A stretch of DNA of 64,000 bases from Enterocloster lavalensis (GTDB lineage: Bacteria > Bacillota > Clostridia > Lachnospirales > Lachnospiraceae), in contig NZ_CABJCG010000020.1 in NCBI RefSeq assembly GCF_902364025.1, forward strand, positions 46,807-110,806, read 5' to 3'. The notes under the pieces are model-generated. The model was not told the DNA's origin. It ran no database searches and saw only the letters and a program-made list of their open reading frames with translations. Positions 1 through 8,958 of this stretch are shown here, piece after piece (position 1 is the stretch's first letter; each line of letters begins with the position of its first letter). The translations under genes were made by a program, and so were the position numbers.

Positions 1-175
1 TACCTGCGGCAAAAGATGTATGCTCCTTGCGGAAGGATATTTATTAAGGTTAATTTGGGAGTTGAAGAGTTATTGATAGCATATTAGGTTAAGGAGGGGC
101 CTGAAGGGCCGAAGAAATGTTTTTCTTCCTCCAAAAACGTGGAAGTGCGAGAGGGGAAGAGAGAAAGAGTAGTGG

Positions 176-584
176 GTGAGAGGCAGGGGAGCGGGGGAGG
201 AGGTGACTGTGGAGTGGTTCGGAGAGTCTTGGGCGGAAGGGGTGTGAAAAGGTGGGATTGCGGAGGGCTCTCAAAGCCCGCAGCAAAGCGTAGCCGGAGG
301 GGGCCGGCATCAGGCCGGCGCCCGTAGTGCGAAGCGGTGCCCGCCTTTTCGCGCCCCTTCCGCCCTGGCACTGCGTACCGCAAGTCCTCGTACATATAGC
401 ACCCGCTATCCACACCAGAACTGCGCCTGCGAATCTAGCCGTAGGCCCCACTACGCCGTCGATTCGCAGACACACTTCTGGTGCGGATATCAGGCACTCT
501 ATGCACGAGCACTTACGGTACGCAGTACTAGACTCTCCCACCACGGAGCCCTGGAACCTCCTCCCCCGCTCCCCTGCCTCTCAC
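176..584. repeat. Nested long inverted repeats in a gene-free region
   Basis: Positions 1-744 hold no convincing gene. A perfect 28-bp inverted repeat (176-203 against 557-584, purine-rich on the left) encloses a second imperfect palindrome whose arms, 370-444 and 451-526, pair over about 75 bp at roughly 80 percent with a 6-base loop (445-450). Between them, around 298-323, is a short GGCCGGC-type hairpin. Apparent reading frames across this stretch are compositional, with no start signals and no recognisable protein. It could be a palindromic intergenic element or mobile-element remnant; I see no transposase and cannot name it. Confidence 0.7.
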
Positions 585-744
585 GAACGCCAACACCCCC
601 CATCACATACCCCCTCTCCCTCTTCCCCTATAAGCCCCCTTAATCACCCCTTATCACCCCACCTTATCCCATCGTGCAAGCCCACAAAAAAAATTTCACC
701 TGTTTGTGCACTTGAACAAGATATTAATTTCCTGTCGCATTTCA

Positions 745-773
745 TTGAAAGAAGTCACTCAAAATGATATGAT
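745..773 (+). promoter_or_regulatory. Promoter of the nitroreductase gene
   Basis: TTGAAA (745-750), a 17-bp spacer and TATGAT (768-773) form a good SigA-type promoter about 90 bases upstream of the start codon at 862. Confidence 0.6.
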
Positions 774-861
774 ATCCTCATAATAAACAAAAAAGAAACA
801 GATATTTAGGAAGATACTGGACAATATAGTATCTTCCTTTCCTGATCAGGAGGAAGCGCCT

Positions 862-1365
862 ATGCCGGATTCCGTATTAACCCGTTATTCCTGCCGCGAA
901 TTCACACCCGACCCGGTCACCGGGGAACAGCTGCGGGCCATCGTGCGCGCAGGGATGCAGGCCCCCACCGCCAAGAACGAACAGCCCTGGGAATTTCTGG
1001 TTGTGCAGTCGGAGCAGGGCAGGGAAGCGCTGGCCGCGTCCAGCCCCTACGCCGGGAGCTGCCGCAGAGCGCCTGTGGTGATCGTGGCGCTGGCGGATTT
1101 GAACCGGATTTCGCCGGAAAGCCCCTGGTGGGTACAGGACATGAGCGCCTGCGTGGAGAACATGCTCATCGAGGCCGTGGAACAGGGCCTGGGCGGCGTG
1201 TGGCTGGGAATGTATCCCAGGCAGGACCGGGTCAGCGCCATCCGGGAGGCATTTGAACTGCCGGAGAACCTGATCCCCTTCGCAGCCGTTCCAGTGGGAC
1301 ATCCGGCGGGGGAGCAGAAGGCAAAGGACCGCTTTGACCCCAAGCGCATCCGCTGGGAAAAATGA
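862..1365 (+). CDS. Nitroreductase family protein
   Basis: A 167-residue FMN-dependent nitroreductase-fold protein. The N-terminus carries the family's RYSCREF motif (residues 8-14) followed by APTAKNEQPWEF (about residues 32-43), which in this family contacts FMN phosphate and ring; the later GLGGVWLGMYP (about 107-117) matches the family's second conserved block. Length fits the short single-domain group. AGGAGGAA lies just upstream of the ATG. Physiological substrate is unknown; such enzymes reduce nitro compounds, quinones or flavins with NAD(P)H. It has its own promoter and sits 86 bases before the regulator gene. Confidence 0.85.
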   Translation: MPDSVLTRYSCREFTPDPVTGEQLRAIVRAGMQAPTAKNEQPWEFLVVQSEQGREALAASSPYAGSCRRAPVVIVALADLNRISPESPWWVQDMSACVENMLIEAVEQGLGGVWLGMYPRQDRVSAIREAFELPENLIPFAAVPVGHPAGEQKAKDRFDPKRIRWEK

Positions 1366-1451
1366 TCCTCCCGCCGGAGCGCCGAAACGTACTGAAAACC
1401 AGCGCCTTCCAATCACCATCGCCGGGCGTTGCCCTTTCATGAGGAGCGATT

Positions 1452-2510
1452 ATGAGTGTATATTTGTCGGTAGCCCAGGCCCAGAATATCGTGTTCGAGC
1501 TGATGGAGATCGTGCCAAAGGGAGTCAGTGTGGCGGATGAAAACGGCTGCATTATCGCCAGCTCCAGCGCCGCGTTCCTGGGAAAGTCCTCCAGGCTGGC
1601 CAAGGAATGCATCGAGCAGGCCGGCCAGCTCCAGTCCTACAATGAGCGGCATTATGAGGGAAATACCACCGCCACGCCGCTGTTCTTCCGGGACATCTGC
1701 GTGGGAGCCATTATCATGACCGGGGACCCGGAGCGGATCAAGCGGCTGACCTCCATCGCCAAGGCGGTGGGCGAGAGCGTGATCTGCCAGCCCTATTTCA
1801 ACAATCCCGACCAGACCAGCTACGTCATGTATTTCGAGTACCTGACGGAATGGCTGAACAATACGGAGGAGTACACCCTGCCCTTTATCCGCAGGGGCGT
1901 GCGCCTGGGAATCGATGTGACGCAGCCGTACTATACGGTGGTGCTGGACGGCATCTGGAACCCGGTCAGCGCCCAGAAGGCGGTGGAGCGGATTCTCAGC
2001 GGACCCAACTATTACCTGTGCCACAACAACAGCTGCCTGGTGCTGATCCTGCAGGAGGGAACCGACGAGTCGGTGCTCCGGCAGGTGGCGGCCCTGTTCC
2101 ACGACATCAAGATCGCGGTGGGCAGCGTGGAGACCAGTCTGAACCGCTCCTTTGTGGTGGCCCAGAACGCCCTCTTCGCGGGCAAACGCCTCCACCCTCA
2201 GAAAAATATCTATGATTACCGGGATTACGAGTTCGCCTACGCCCTCTCGAAAATCCAGGACCTCAAAGTCAAAAAAGGTGTGTTGGAGCTGTTTGAACAA
2301 CCTCAGCACGCGGACCTGCTTCAGACCCTGGAGATGTACATCCAGGAGAGCGGCAACTCCGCGGAGGTGATCCACAAGCTGTTCATCCACCGCAACACCC
2401 TGAAATACCGGCTGGACAAGATTCAGGAGCTGACCGGAAAGAACCCCAGAAGTTTCCAGGACCTGTTTTATCTCTATGTCCTGTACGTCCTGTACCGCCT
2501 GTCCAAGTGA
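1452..2510 (+). CDS. CdaR/PucR-type transcriptional regulator (sugar-diacid-recognition domain)
   Basis: A 352-residue regulator. The N-terminal third (about residues 1-120) resembles the putative sugar-diacid recognition domain, with VADENGCIIASS (about 24-35) and the closing GAIIMTGDPERIKRL segment. The C-terminus (about 290-350) is the PucR-type helix-turn-helix, visible as VIHKLFIHRNTLKYRLDKI. The family binds DNA through this HTH and usually activates adjacent uptake or catabolic genes. It lies directly upstream of, and codirectional with, the BMP-type ABC importer operon, so control of that operon is a reasonable inference. GAGGAG precedes the ATG. Confidence 0.8.
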   Translation: MSVYLSVAQAQNIVFELMEIVPKGVSVADENGCIIASSSAAFLGKSSRLAKECIEQAGQLQSYNERHYEGNTTATPLFFRDICVGAIIMTGDPERIKRLTSIAKAVGESVICQPYFNNPDQTSYVMYFEYLTEWLNNTEEYTLPFIRRGVRLGIDVTQPYYTVVLDGIWNPVSAQKAVERILSGPNYYLCHNNSCLVLILQEGTDESVLRQVAALFHDIKIAVGSVETSLNRSFVVAQNALFAGKRLHPQKNIYDYRDYEFAYALSKIQDLKVKKGVLELFEQPQHADLLQTLEMYIQESGNSAEVIHKLFIHRNTLKYRLDKIQELTGKNPRSFQDLFYLYVLYVLYRLSK

Positions 2511-2667
2511 CGGTACAGGGGTACCAGGCGGACTGCGCCATGCAATGATTCCGCCCTCATAACGGATACAATATACAATGTACATGTTCTGAAAATGAAC
2601 CCCCAACCATGTGAGTATTCGGCCGGTTTCCGGCTGATAAGTGTTATACAACCAAAGGAGGATAAAG

Positions 2668-3888
2668 ATGAAGAAGTGTGGAAAGAAGCTCATCGGTTTG
2701 CTGATGGCGGTGGCCATGGTCTCGACTATGGCGCTCAGCGGATGTAAGGAGAAGGCGCCGGAGACTACGGCGGCTGAGACGAAGGCCCAGACGGAAGCCG
2801 AACAGAATACGCCGGAGGCGGCGGGAACCGAGAGCGCGGGCGGGGAGAGCCAGGCCCAGGCGGACGGCAAGGACCCCAACCGCCTGATCAAGATCGGTTT
2901 CCTGTTCAGCAACGTGATCAGCACGGACGCGTGGGCTCAGACCCATGAGAACGCCAGGCTGTACCTGGAAGAGAACTGCGAGAACGTGGAAACCTTCAAG
3001 GTGGAGAATATCGCGGGCGGCGCGGACTGCGAGCGCGTGATGAGAGAGTACATAAACGACGGCTGCGAGATCATCGTGGGCACGTCCTTCGACTATTTGG
3101 ACTACATGCTGGCTCTGGCCGACGAGTACCCGGACATCGCGTTTATCAACGGCTCCGGTTATGAGACCAAGGACAACCTGTCCGTTTACATTGCCAAGCT
3201 GGAGCAGGGGCGTTACCTGACCGGCATGATGGCGGGCGAGCTGACGGAAGTGGACAAGATCGGCTACTGCTCCAGTATCCCCTTCCCGGATCCCATCAAA
3301 CAGCTGAACGGCTTTGCAGCGGGTGTGGCAGCCACCAACCCGGACGCCAAGGTAGTGACCCTGTGGTCCAACTCCTTTAACGATCCCACTACCGACGCCC
3401 TGTGCGCCAACACCCTGATCGACCAGGGCTGTGACCTGATCTGTATCGACTTAAGCTCCTCCGCGGTAGCGCAGGTCTGCGAGGAGCGCGGCGTGAAATT
3501 CATCGGCAGCTCCGTGGATATGCGGGAATTCGCACCCACGCAGCAGCTCACCTCCAACTGCTGGACCTGGGGCCCCTGGATGGCCAAACAGGTTGAGGCG
3601 GTCCGCGAAGGCAGCTTTAAGGGCGCCTGGTGCGAGCTGGATATCAACGACGGTGCCATCAGCCTGGCGGATTACAGCGACGCGGTTCCTCAGAACGTGA
3701 TCGATATGATCGAGGAGCAGAAGCAGAAATTCATGGACGGCGAGGAAGTCTTTGTAGGCCCGCTGTACGACAACACCGGAAAGCTGCGGGTGCCCGAGGG
3801 CGAGTCCCTGACCGGCGAGGCGGCCAACAGCATGCAGTGGTTCCTGCCCAACGTTATCGACAACTGGGCGGATAAACCGGTAGATTAA
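2668..3888 (+). CDS. BMP-family substrate-binding lipoprotein of an ABC importer
   Basis: About 406 residues. A lipoprotein signal peptide ends at the lipobox LSGC, followed by a Glu/Ala/Thr-rich tether to about residue 70, then the BMP/BmpA fold, recognisable from KIGFLFSNVISTDAWAQTHE, GTSFDYLD, PDIAFINGSGYE and GRYLTGMMAGELT. BMP proteins bind purine or other nucleosides. I chose the ATG at 2668, which has AAAGGAGG 8 bases upstream, over the in-frame GTG at 2641. It heads an operon with ATPase and two permeases; the following hairpin fits higher expression of the binding protein than of the membrane parts. Confidence 0.88.
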   Translation: MKKCGKKLIGLLMAVAMVSTMALSGCKEKAPETTAAETKAQTEAEQNTPEAAGTESAGGESQAQADGKDPNRLIKIGFLFSNVISTDAWAQTHENARLYLEENCENVETFKVENIAGGADCERVMREYINDGCEIIVGTSFDYLDYMLALADEYPDIAFINGSGYETKDNLSVYIAKLEQGRYLTGMMAGELTEVDKIGYCSSIPFPDPIKQLNGFAAGVAATNPDAKVVTLWSNSFNDPTTDALCANTLIDQGCDLICIDLSSSAVAQVCEERGVKFIGSSVDMREFAPTQQLTSNCWTWGPWMAKQVEAVREGSFKGAWCELDINDGAISLADYSDAVPQNVIDMIEEQKQKFMDGEEVFVGPLYDNTGKLRVPEGESLTGEAANSMQWFLPNVIDNWADKPVD

Positions 3889-3914
3889 ACGAAGGCAGCA
3901 GGCGGATCAGACAG

Positions 3915-3957
3915 CGCCGGGGTGGGCGAAAGACTTAACAGCCCGCCCCGGCGTTTT
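3915..3957 (+). terminator. Intra-operon hairpin and T-run (partial terminator)
   Basis: A 13-bp GC-rich stem (3915-3927 with 3941-3953, one G-U) is followed by TTTT. It lies between the binding-protein gene and its ATPase, where a leaky terminator would raise the ratio of binding protein to transporter. Confidence 0.6.
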
Positions 3958-3984
3958 GATTCCGAAAAGGAAGGAAGAAGGTAA

Positions 3985-5511
3985 ATGGCTGAAATTGCAA
4001 CGGTAGAAATGAAACAGATCCGCAAGGAGTTTCCCGCTACGCTGGCCAACGACAACGTTGATTTCACCGCCTACAAAGGGGAAATCCATGCGCTGCTGGG
4101 GGAAAACGGCGCCGGAAAAAGCACCCTGATGAACATCCTAACCGGCGTGTTAAGGCCGGACGGCGGGGAAATCCTGATTAACGGAGCGCGGGTCTCCATG
4201 AAGTCGCCGGGGGACGCTCTGGCGCTGGGAATCGGTATGATTTACCAGCATTTTAAGCTGGTGAAGCCCTTTACGGTGGCGGAAAACATCGTGCTGGGCA
4301 TGGAGCAGGTAAAAATCCTCAAAAAGCAGGCCCTGGAGCAGCAGGTGAAGGCCCTGTCCGAGGAGTATAAAATCGATATCAATCCCGCCTCGGCCATATG
4401 GCAGCTGTCCATCGGCGAGCAGCAGCGGGTGGAAATTTTAAAGGTGCTGTACCGCAAGGCCAATATCCTGATTCTGGACGAGCCCACGGCGGTTCTGACC
4501 CCGGACGAGGTGAGGGAGCTGTTCGGCACCCTGCGCAACATGGCCGCCATGGGCTGCACCATCATTTTCATCACACACAAGATGAACGAGGTGATGGAGT
4601 TTGCGGACCGGATCACGGTGCTGCGGGACGGCCGCCTGGTGAAGGCCCTGAAAAAGGAGGAGACCACGGAGCAGGAGCTGGCCCAGCTGATGGTGGGCCG
4701 GGAAATCTCCATGGGACGCCGGAACACGGAAAATACCACCAGAAACGAGTCGATCCTGCGGGTTAAGGGCCTGACCGTGCTAAACGACAAGAAGCTGAAG
4801 GCGGTGAACGATCTGAGCTTTGACCTGTACGCAGGGGAAATCCTGGGGATCGCGGGGGTGTCCGGAAACGGGCAGAAGGAGCTGATGGAGGCGCTGGCCG
4901 GATTAAGGCCCACCGTGTCCGGCCATTTGGAAGTCCGGGGGGAGGACATTTCCAGGTCCTCGCCCAGGGACCGGATCGGCCGGGGCGTGGCCTTTATCCC
5001 GGAGGACCGCTACGGCTTCGCGCTGATCAAGACCATGACCGTGACGGAAAACGCCAGTCTAAAATGTTACCGCAAGCCGGAGTTCTGCCGCAGGGGCGTG
5101 CTCAATTACCGGAAGCTGGAGCAGCAGGCCGGGCGGTTTATCGAGGAATTTGAGATCAAGGTGGGCGGGCCTAAGAGCCTGGTGCAGAGTATGTCCGGCG
5201 GAAACGCCCAGAAGCTGATTCTGGCCCGGGAGACGGCGGAGAACCCGTCGGTCATCCTGGCCAGCTACCCGGTGCGGGGACTGGATATCAAGGCCACGGA
5301 GAGCATCCACAAGATCCTGGTTCAGGAGAAGTCCCGGGGGGCAGGCGTGCTGCTGGTTTCCGAGGACCTGGACGAAATCTTCCAGCTCAGCGACCGTGTG
5401 GCCGTGATGTACGAGGGAACATTTATGGGGATTCTGCCCGTGGGCGAGGTCGGTCTGGAACAGATCGGCATGGCCATGGCGGGAGCGGCCCGGTTAGGGG
5501 GTGAGGCGTGA
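3985..5511 (+). CDS. ABC transporter ATPase, two fused nucleotide-binding domains (BMP/nucleoside type)
   Basis: A 508-residue duplicated ATPase. Domain 1 has Walker A GENGAGKST (about 39-47), signature LSIGEQQR and Walker B ILILDEPTAVL. Domain 2 has a degenerate Walker A (GVSGNGQKEL), signature SGGNAQK and a degenerate Walker B in which DEPT is replaced by SYPVRG, a pattern usual for the second half of this RbsA/NupO-like group. It powers import by the two permeases encoded next. A strong ribosome site precedes the ATG, and its stop overlaps the permease start. Confidence 0.9.
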   Translation: MAEIATVEMKQIRKEFPATLANDNVDFTAYKGEIHALLGENGAGKSTLMNILTGVLRPDGGEILINGARVSMKSPGDALALGIGMIYQHFKLVKPFTVAENIVLGMEQVKILKKQALEQQVKALSEEYKIDINPASAIWQLSIGEQQRVEILKVLYRKANILILDEPTAVLTPDEVRELFGTLRNMAAMGCTIIFITHKMNEVMEFADRITVLRDGRLVKALKKEETTEQELAQLMVGREISMGRRNTENTTRNESILRVKGLTVLNDKKLKAVNDLSFDLYAGEILGIAGVSGNGQKELMEALAGLRPTVSGHLEVRGEDISRSSPRDRIGRGVAFIPEDRYGFALIKTMTVTENASLKCYRKPEFCRRGVLNYRKLEQQAGRFIEEFEIKVGGPKSLVQSMSGGNAQKLILARETAENPSVILASYPVRGLDIKATESIHKILVQEKSRGAGVLLVSEDLDEIFQLSDRVAVMYEGTFMGILPVGEVGLEQIGMAMAGAARLGGEA

Positions 5512-6590
5512 TGGAAGAGACAATCAAACGGCAGAGAGCGTTGACGCTTGTAAAGCGCATGGAGACCCCGGGCTGGTTTAAAATCGCGGTGCCGGTGGCC
5601 TCCATCATCGGAGGTTTCCTGTTTTCGGCCATATTTCTGATGGCGGCGGGGGAGTCGCCCATCAAAGTGTACTCCGTGATGTTCGGCGGGGCCTTCGGCT
5701 CCCTTTACGGTCTGGGGGAGACCGTGGTGAAAATGATTCCCCTGATGATCGTTTCCGTGGGCGTGTCCTTTGCCTTTAAGATGCAGATTTGGAACGCCGG
5801 AGGCGAGGGCCAGCTGCACATCGGGGCGGCGGCCGCCACCTACGTGGTGCTGCACTTGCAGGGGTATGACAAGAAAACCACCCTGACCGCCGCGTTTCTG
5901 GCCGCCTTTATCTGCGCGGGCCTTTACGGCCTGATCCCGGCTATTTTAAAGGTAAAATGGAAGGTGAACGAGCTGATCACCTGCCTGATGTTAAACTACG
6001 TGGGCACCCTGTTCATTTCCTGGCTGATCCAGGGGCCCTGGAAGGATCCCACGGGCTTCGCTTTCCCGCGCACGGAAAAATTCCCCAGAGTCGGGGAGAT
6101 GCCCACCTTTTTCGGCACGCGCATCCACGCAGGGGTGGTGATCGGCGTGGTCATCGCGCTGATTCTCTGGTTCATTCTGGCCAAGACCAAGTGGGGATAT
6201 GAGATCAAGCTCATCGGCACCAATCCCAGGGTGGCCGAGTACGCCGGAATCCCGGTGAAGCGCTACGTGCTGGCTGTGATGTTCGTCAGCGCCGGAATCG
6301 CCGGTCTGGCCGGTATGTCCGAGGTGTGCGGCATCACACACCGCCTCCAGGCCAATTTCGCGGCCCAGGTGGGCCCGTCGGGAATGACCATCGCCTATCT
6401 GGCCCAGTGCCATCCACTGGGGGCCGTGCTGGTGTCCTTCCTGTTCGGAGCGCTGCTTGTGGGCGGCAATACCATCCAGAAGCTGGGACTTCCGGTCTCC
6501 ACGGTGCAGATGATTCAGGGTTCCATCCTGTTCTTTGTGGCGGCGGGAACCATGTTCATGAATTACCGGATTGTTTGGAAAGAAAGGTAG
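5511..6590 (+). CDS. ABC transporter permease 1 (BMP/nucleoside type)
   Basis: About 359 residues with some 8-9 hydrophobic segments. Family hallmarks include the Gly-rich block QIWNAGGEGQLHIGA, the ELITCLMLNYVG segment and IGTNPRVAEYAGI, matching BPD_transp_2 permeases such as NupP/YufP. The ATG at 5511 overlaps the ATPase stop; a GTG at 5508 in the same frame is an alternative. It should pair with the second permease as a heterodimer in the membrane. Confidence 0.88.
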   Translation: MEETIKRQRALTLVKRMETPGWFKIAVPVASIIGGFLFSAIFLMAAGESPIKVYSVMFGGAFGSLYGLGETVVKMIPLMIVSVGVSFAFKMQIWNAGGEGQLHIGAAAATYVVLHLQGYDKKTTLTAAFLAAFICAGLYGLIPAILKVKWKVNELITCLMLNYVGTLFISWLIQGPWKDPTGFAFPRTEKFPRVGEMPTFFGTRIHAGVVIGVVIALILWFILAKTKWGYEIKLIGTNPRVAEYAGIPVKRYVLAVMFVSAGIAGLAGMSEVCGITHRLQANFAAQVGPSGMTIAYLAQCHPLGAVLVSFLFGALLVGGNTIQKLGLPVSTVQMIQGSILFFVAAGTMFMNYRIVWKER

Positions 6591-6598
6591 GGTTTGTC

Positions 6599-7531
6599 AT
6601 GGTACAAGTGATTTTATTGGCGACATTGACGGCCGCAGTGGCCCAGGGCACACCTCTGCTCATCACCGCGCTGGGGGAGATCATGACGCAGCGCTCCGGC
6701 GTTCTGAACCTGGGGCTGGAGGGCATGATGCTCATCGGAGCCGCGGCTTCCTTTATCGCGCTGGTCAACACCAACAGCCTGATTCTGGCGGTGCTCATCG
6801 GAGCGCTGTGCAGCGGTCTGCTGGCCCTGGTCCACGCGTTTCTGTCCATCACCTGCCGGGTCCACCAGGTGATCTGCGGCCTGGCCCTAAATATTTTCGC
6901 AGGTGGCTTAAGCGGTTATCTGGGCAAGGACTACAACGGCATCGCGGCGCCCAAGGTGCTGCCCAGCTTCCGGATTCCGCTGCTGGCGGACATTCCCTAT
7001 GTGGGGGAAATCTTCTTTCACCAGAACCTGCTGGTCTACTTATCCTACGCGCTGGTGATCGGCCTGACCTATATGATTTTCCACACCCAGACGGGGTTAA
7101 AGCTGCGGGCCTGCGGCGAGAATCCGGCGGCGGCCTACTCCATGGGCGTGAACGTCAACCGCACCCGGTATATCTACGTGGTGCTGGGCGGGATGCTGGC
7201 CGGGATCGGCGGTTCCTTCCTGATTCTGAGCACAGTGCCCAGCTGGGTGGAAAATATGACCGGCGGGCGCGGCTGGATCGCCCTGGCTATCGTCACCTGC
7301 GCCATGTGGAAGCCCGGCGCGGCCATGGTGGCGGCCTACGTGTTCGGCGGAGTGGAGGCGCTGGCCTACCAGCTCCAGGCCGTCAGCGTGAACGTGTCGC
7401 CGGTGCTGTTAAAAATGATGCCCTACGCGGCCACCGTGGTGGTGCTGGTAGCGGTATCCATCGCCAACCGGGACAAGGGAGCCGCCGGGCCGGAGGCCCT
7501 GACCACGCCCTTTGTGGCTGAGGACAACTAG
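6599..7531 (+). CDS. ABC transporter permease 2 (BMP/nucleoside type)
   Basis: A 310-residue multi-span membrane protein of the BPD_transp_2 family. The hallmark QRSGVLNLGLEGMML lies near the N-terminus (about residues 28-42), and GLKLRACGENPAAAYSMG plus GGMLAGIGGSFL follow. I start it at the ATG at 6599, 8 bases after the previous stop; the frame is open further upstream but inside the preceding permease gene. With permease 1 and the double ATPase it completes a BMP-type importer. Confidence 0.88.
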   Translation: MVQVILLATLTAAVAQGTPLLITALGEIMTQRSGVLNLGLEGMMLIGAAASFIALVNTNSLILAVLIGALCSGLLALVHAFLSITCRVHQVICGLALNIFAGGLSGYLGKDYNGIAAPKVLPSFRIPLLADIPYVGEIFFHQNLLVYLSYALVIGLTYMIFHTQTGLKLRACGENPAAAYSMGVNVNRTRYIYVVLGGMLAGIGGSFLILSTVPSWVENMTGGRGWIALAIVTCAMWKPGAAMVAAYVFGGVEALAYQLQAVSVNVSPVLLKMMPYAATVVVLVAVSIANRDKGAAGPEALTTPFVAEDN

Positions 7532-7641
7532 CGGCTGGTGAAGGCGGGGGAGCGAAGGCGCGGATCATTGCGTCCGGCACGGCCCGAATGCGCAGCTGCG
7601 CTCCGTCCGCCGGTGTACGCCATAACAGGAGGATTTGACAG

Positions 7642-8025
7642 ATGGAAGAGAGAGAATTGACAGAACAGGGGGAGGCGTTCATCCGCGGCTGGTACGCGCG
7701 CATCGACGCCAAGGTCCCCTTTGAAGAGATCGCCGGGGACACGGCGGGCGAGAGCCTGATTGTGGATTTCCCGGGCAATCCACTGGATTTTTGTGGATTT
7801 AAGAGCTGGTATGAGGGGCAGTGCCGCGATTTCACGGGCCGTCACCAGCTCCACACCGTCCGGGTGTCCGGCAGTGCTACGGAAATAGAAATTTTTTCCG
7901 AAATTACCTGGACAGCGGAAAAAACAGAGGGGGGAGCGCTGACGCTCTACCCCAACGTGACCTTGAAGCTGGTTAAGGACGGCGGCTGGAAGGTGCGCTA
8001 TTACGGCTGCGTGGACCGGAAGTAA
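7642..8025 (+). CDS. Small NTF2-like (SnoaL-fold) protein
   Basis: A 127-residue soluble protein. The pattern of an N-terminal helix containing FIRGWYARID, a central strand region ending in ITWTAEK and a final strand with GGWKVRYYGCV is typical of the NTF2/SnoaL-like fold, which covers isomerases, dehydratases and pure binding proteins. No catalytic pair can be assigned. A clear AGGAGG site precedes the ATG. It sits between the permease and the aldolase gene in one orientation, so it probably handles the transported compound or a breakdown product. Function is otherwise unknown. Confidence 0.6.
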   Translation: MEERELTEQGEAFIRGWYARIDAKVPFEEIAGDTAGESLIVDFPGNPLDFCGFKSWYEGQCRDFTGRHQLHTVRVSGSATEIEIFSEITWTAEKTEGGALTLYPNVTLKLVKDGGWKVRYYGCVDRK

Positions 8026-8050
8026 GAATAAAAACAGAGGAGTTATAACG

Positions 8051-8944
8051 ATGAATAAAAAGAAATTCGACGGCAGTATCAGTGAGATTATGGTGGCCTA
8101 CAAACCCAACGGGGATCTGGATTTCGAGCCGGTAAAGAAAATGGTGGAGTTCCAGGTGGAGAACCACATCGACGGCCTGTTTATGGGCGGCCTTTCCACC
8201 CAGACCTATCTCCTGAGCATGGAAGAGAAAAAGCAGGTGTGCGCGGAGCTGATGAACGCCGCCGCGGGCCGGGTGCCGGTGATGATGAACGTGATGGAGG
8301 ACTCCATCCGGGACGCAAAGGAGCTGGTGGAGGCTTACATGGAGATCGGCGTGGACGCCGTGTGCATTTCCCAGCCCTCTGTGTTCCCCTATACGGAGCA
8401 GGCCCTGTACGAGTTTTTCGACGAGGTGATTCCCGCAGAATACCCCACCTACATCTATAACGTGCCGCAGACCGGCAACACCCTGTCGCCCAGGCTGACG
8501 GCGCGCATCGCCAACGACCATGCCAACGTGATGGGCTACAAGGACAGCACCCAGAACATTTCCGGCCTGCAGGATCTGATCAGCCAGGTGAAGAACCCGG
8601 ACTTCCAGTACATCGCGGGCAGCGATGCCATGACGCTTCCCATGATGGCTCTTGGCGGCGTGGGCGTGATCTCCGCCATCTCCGTGCCCTTCCCCAAGGT
8701 GGTGTTAGATATCACGGACAAGTTCTTTGCCGGGGATTTTGAGGGCGCGCTGAACGCGCACCGGTTCTCCATGAGAGTGCGCAAGCTGTTAAAGACCGCC
8801 ACGGACATGAACGGCTACTACTATGCCTGCGAGCTGCTTGGAATGCCCTTCAACGGCACCCGCATGCCCAAAAACATGACCATGGTGACGGATGAGCAGA
8901 AAATGATCATCAAGACCGGGCTTCAGGAAATGAAGCTTATATAA
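8051..8944 (+). CDS. DapA/NanA-family class I aldolase or lyase
   Basis: A 297-residue (beta/alpha)8 aldolase of the dihydrodipicolinate synthase / N-acetylneuraminate lyase family. The catalytic tyrosine is in YIYNVPQTGN (about residues 136-145) and the Schiff-base lysine in MGYKDST (about 159-165); the N-terminal GGLSTQTYLLSMEEK corresponds to the substrate-carboxylate loop, where the family usually has GTTGE. The change there argues against lysine-pathway DapA. Located among transport and sugar-catabolic genes, it more likely splits or forms a 2-keto acid in that pathway; the substrate is not identifiable. Confidence 0.8.
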   Translation: MNKKKFDGSISEIMVAYKPNGDLDFEPVKKMVEFQVENHIDGLFMGGLSTQTYLLSMEEKKQVCAELMNAAAGRVPVMMNVMEDSIRDAKELVEAYMEIGVDAVCISQPSVFPYTEQALYEFFDEVIPAEYPTYIYNVPQTGNTLSPRLTARIANDHANVMGYKDSTQNISGLQDLISQVKNPDFQYIAGSDAMTLPMMALGGVGVISAISVPFPKVVLDITDKFFAGDFEGALNAHRFSMRVRKLLKTATDMNGYYYACELLGMPFNGTRMPKNMTMVTDEQKMIIKTGLQEMKLI

Positions 8945-8958
8945 GGGGGCGGGATAAA

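Noticed and set aside
84..767. Several overlapping open frames in the first 800 bases as genes
   Set aside because: Their codons are dictated by the long inverted repeats, they lack ribosome sites and resemble no protein family; Pro/Arg/Ser-rich composition on both strands points to chance.
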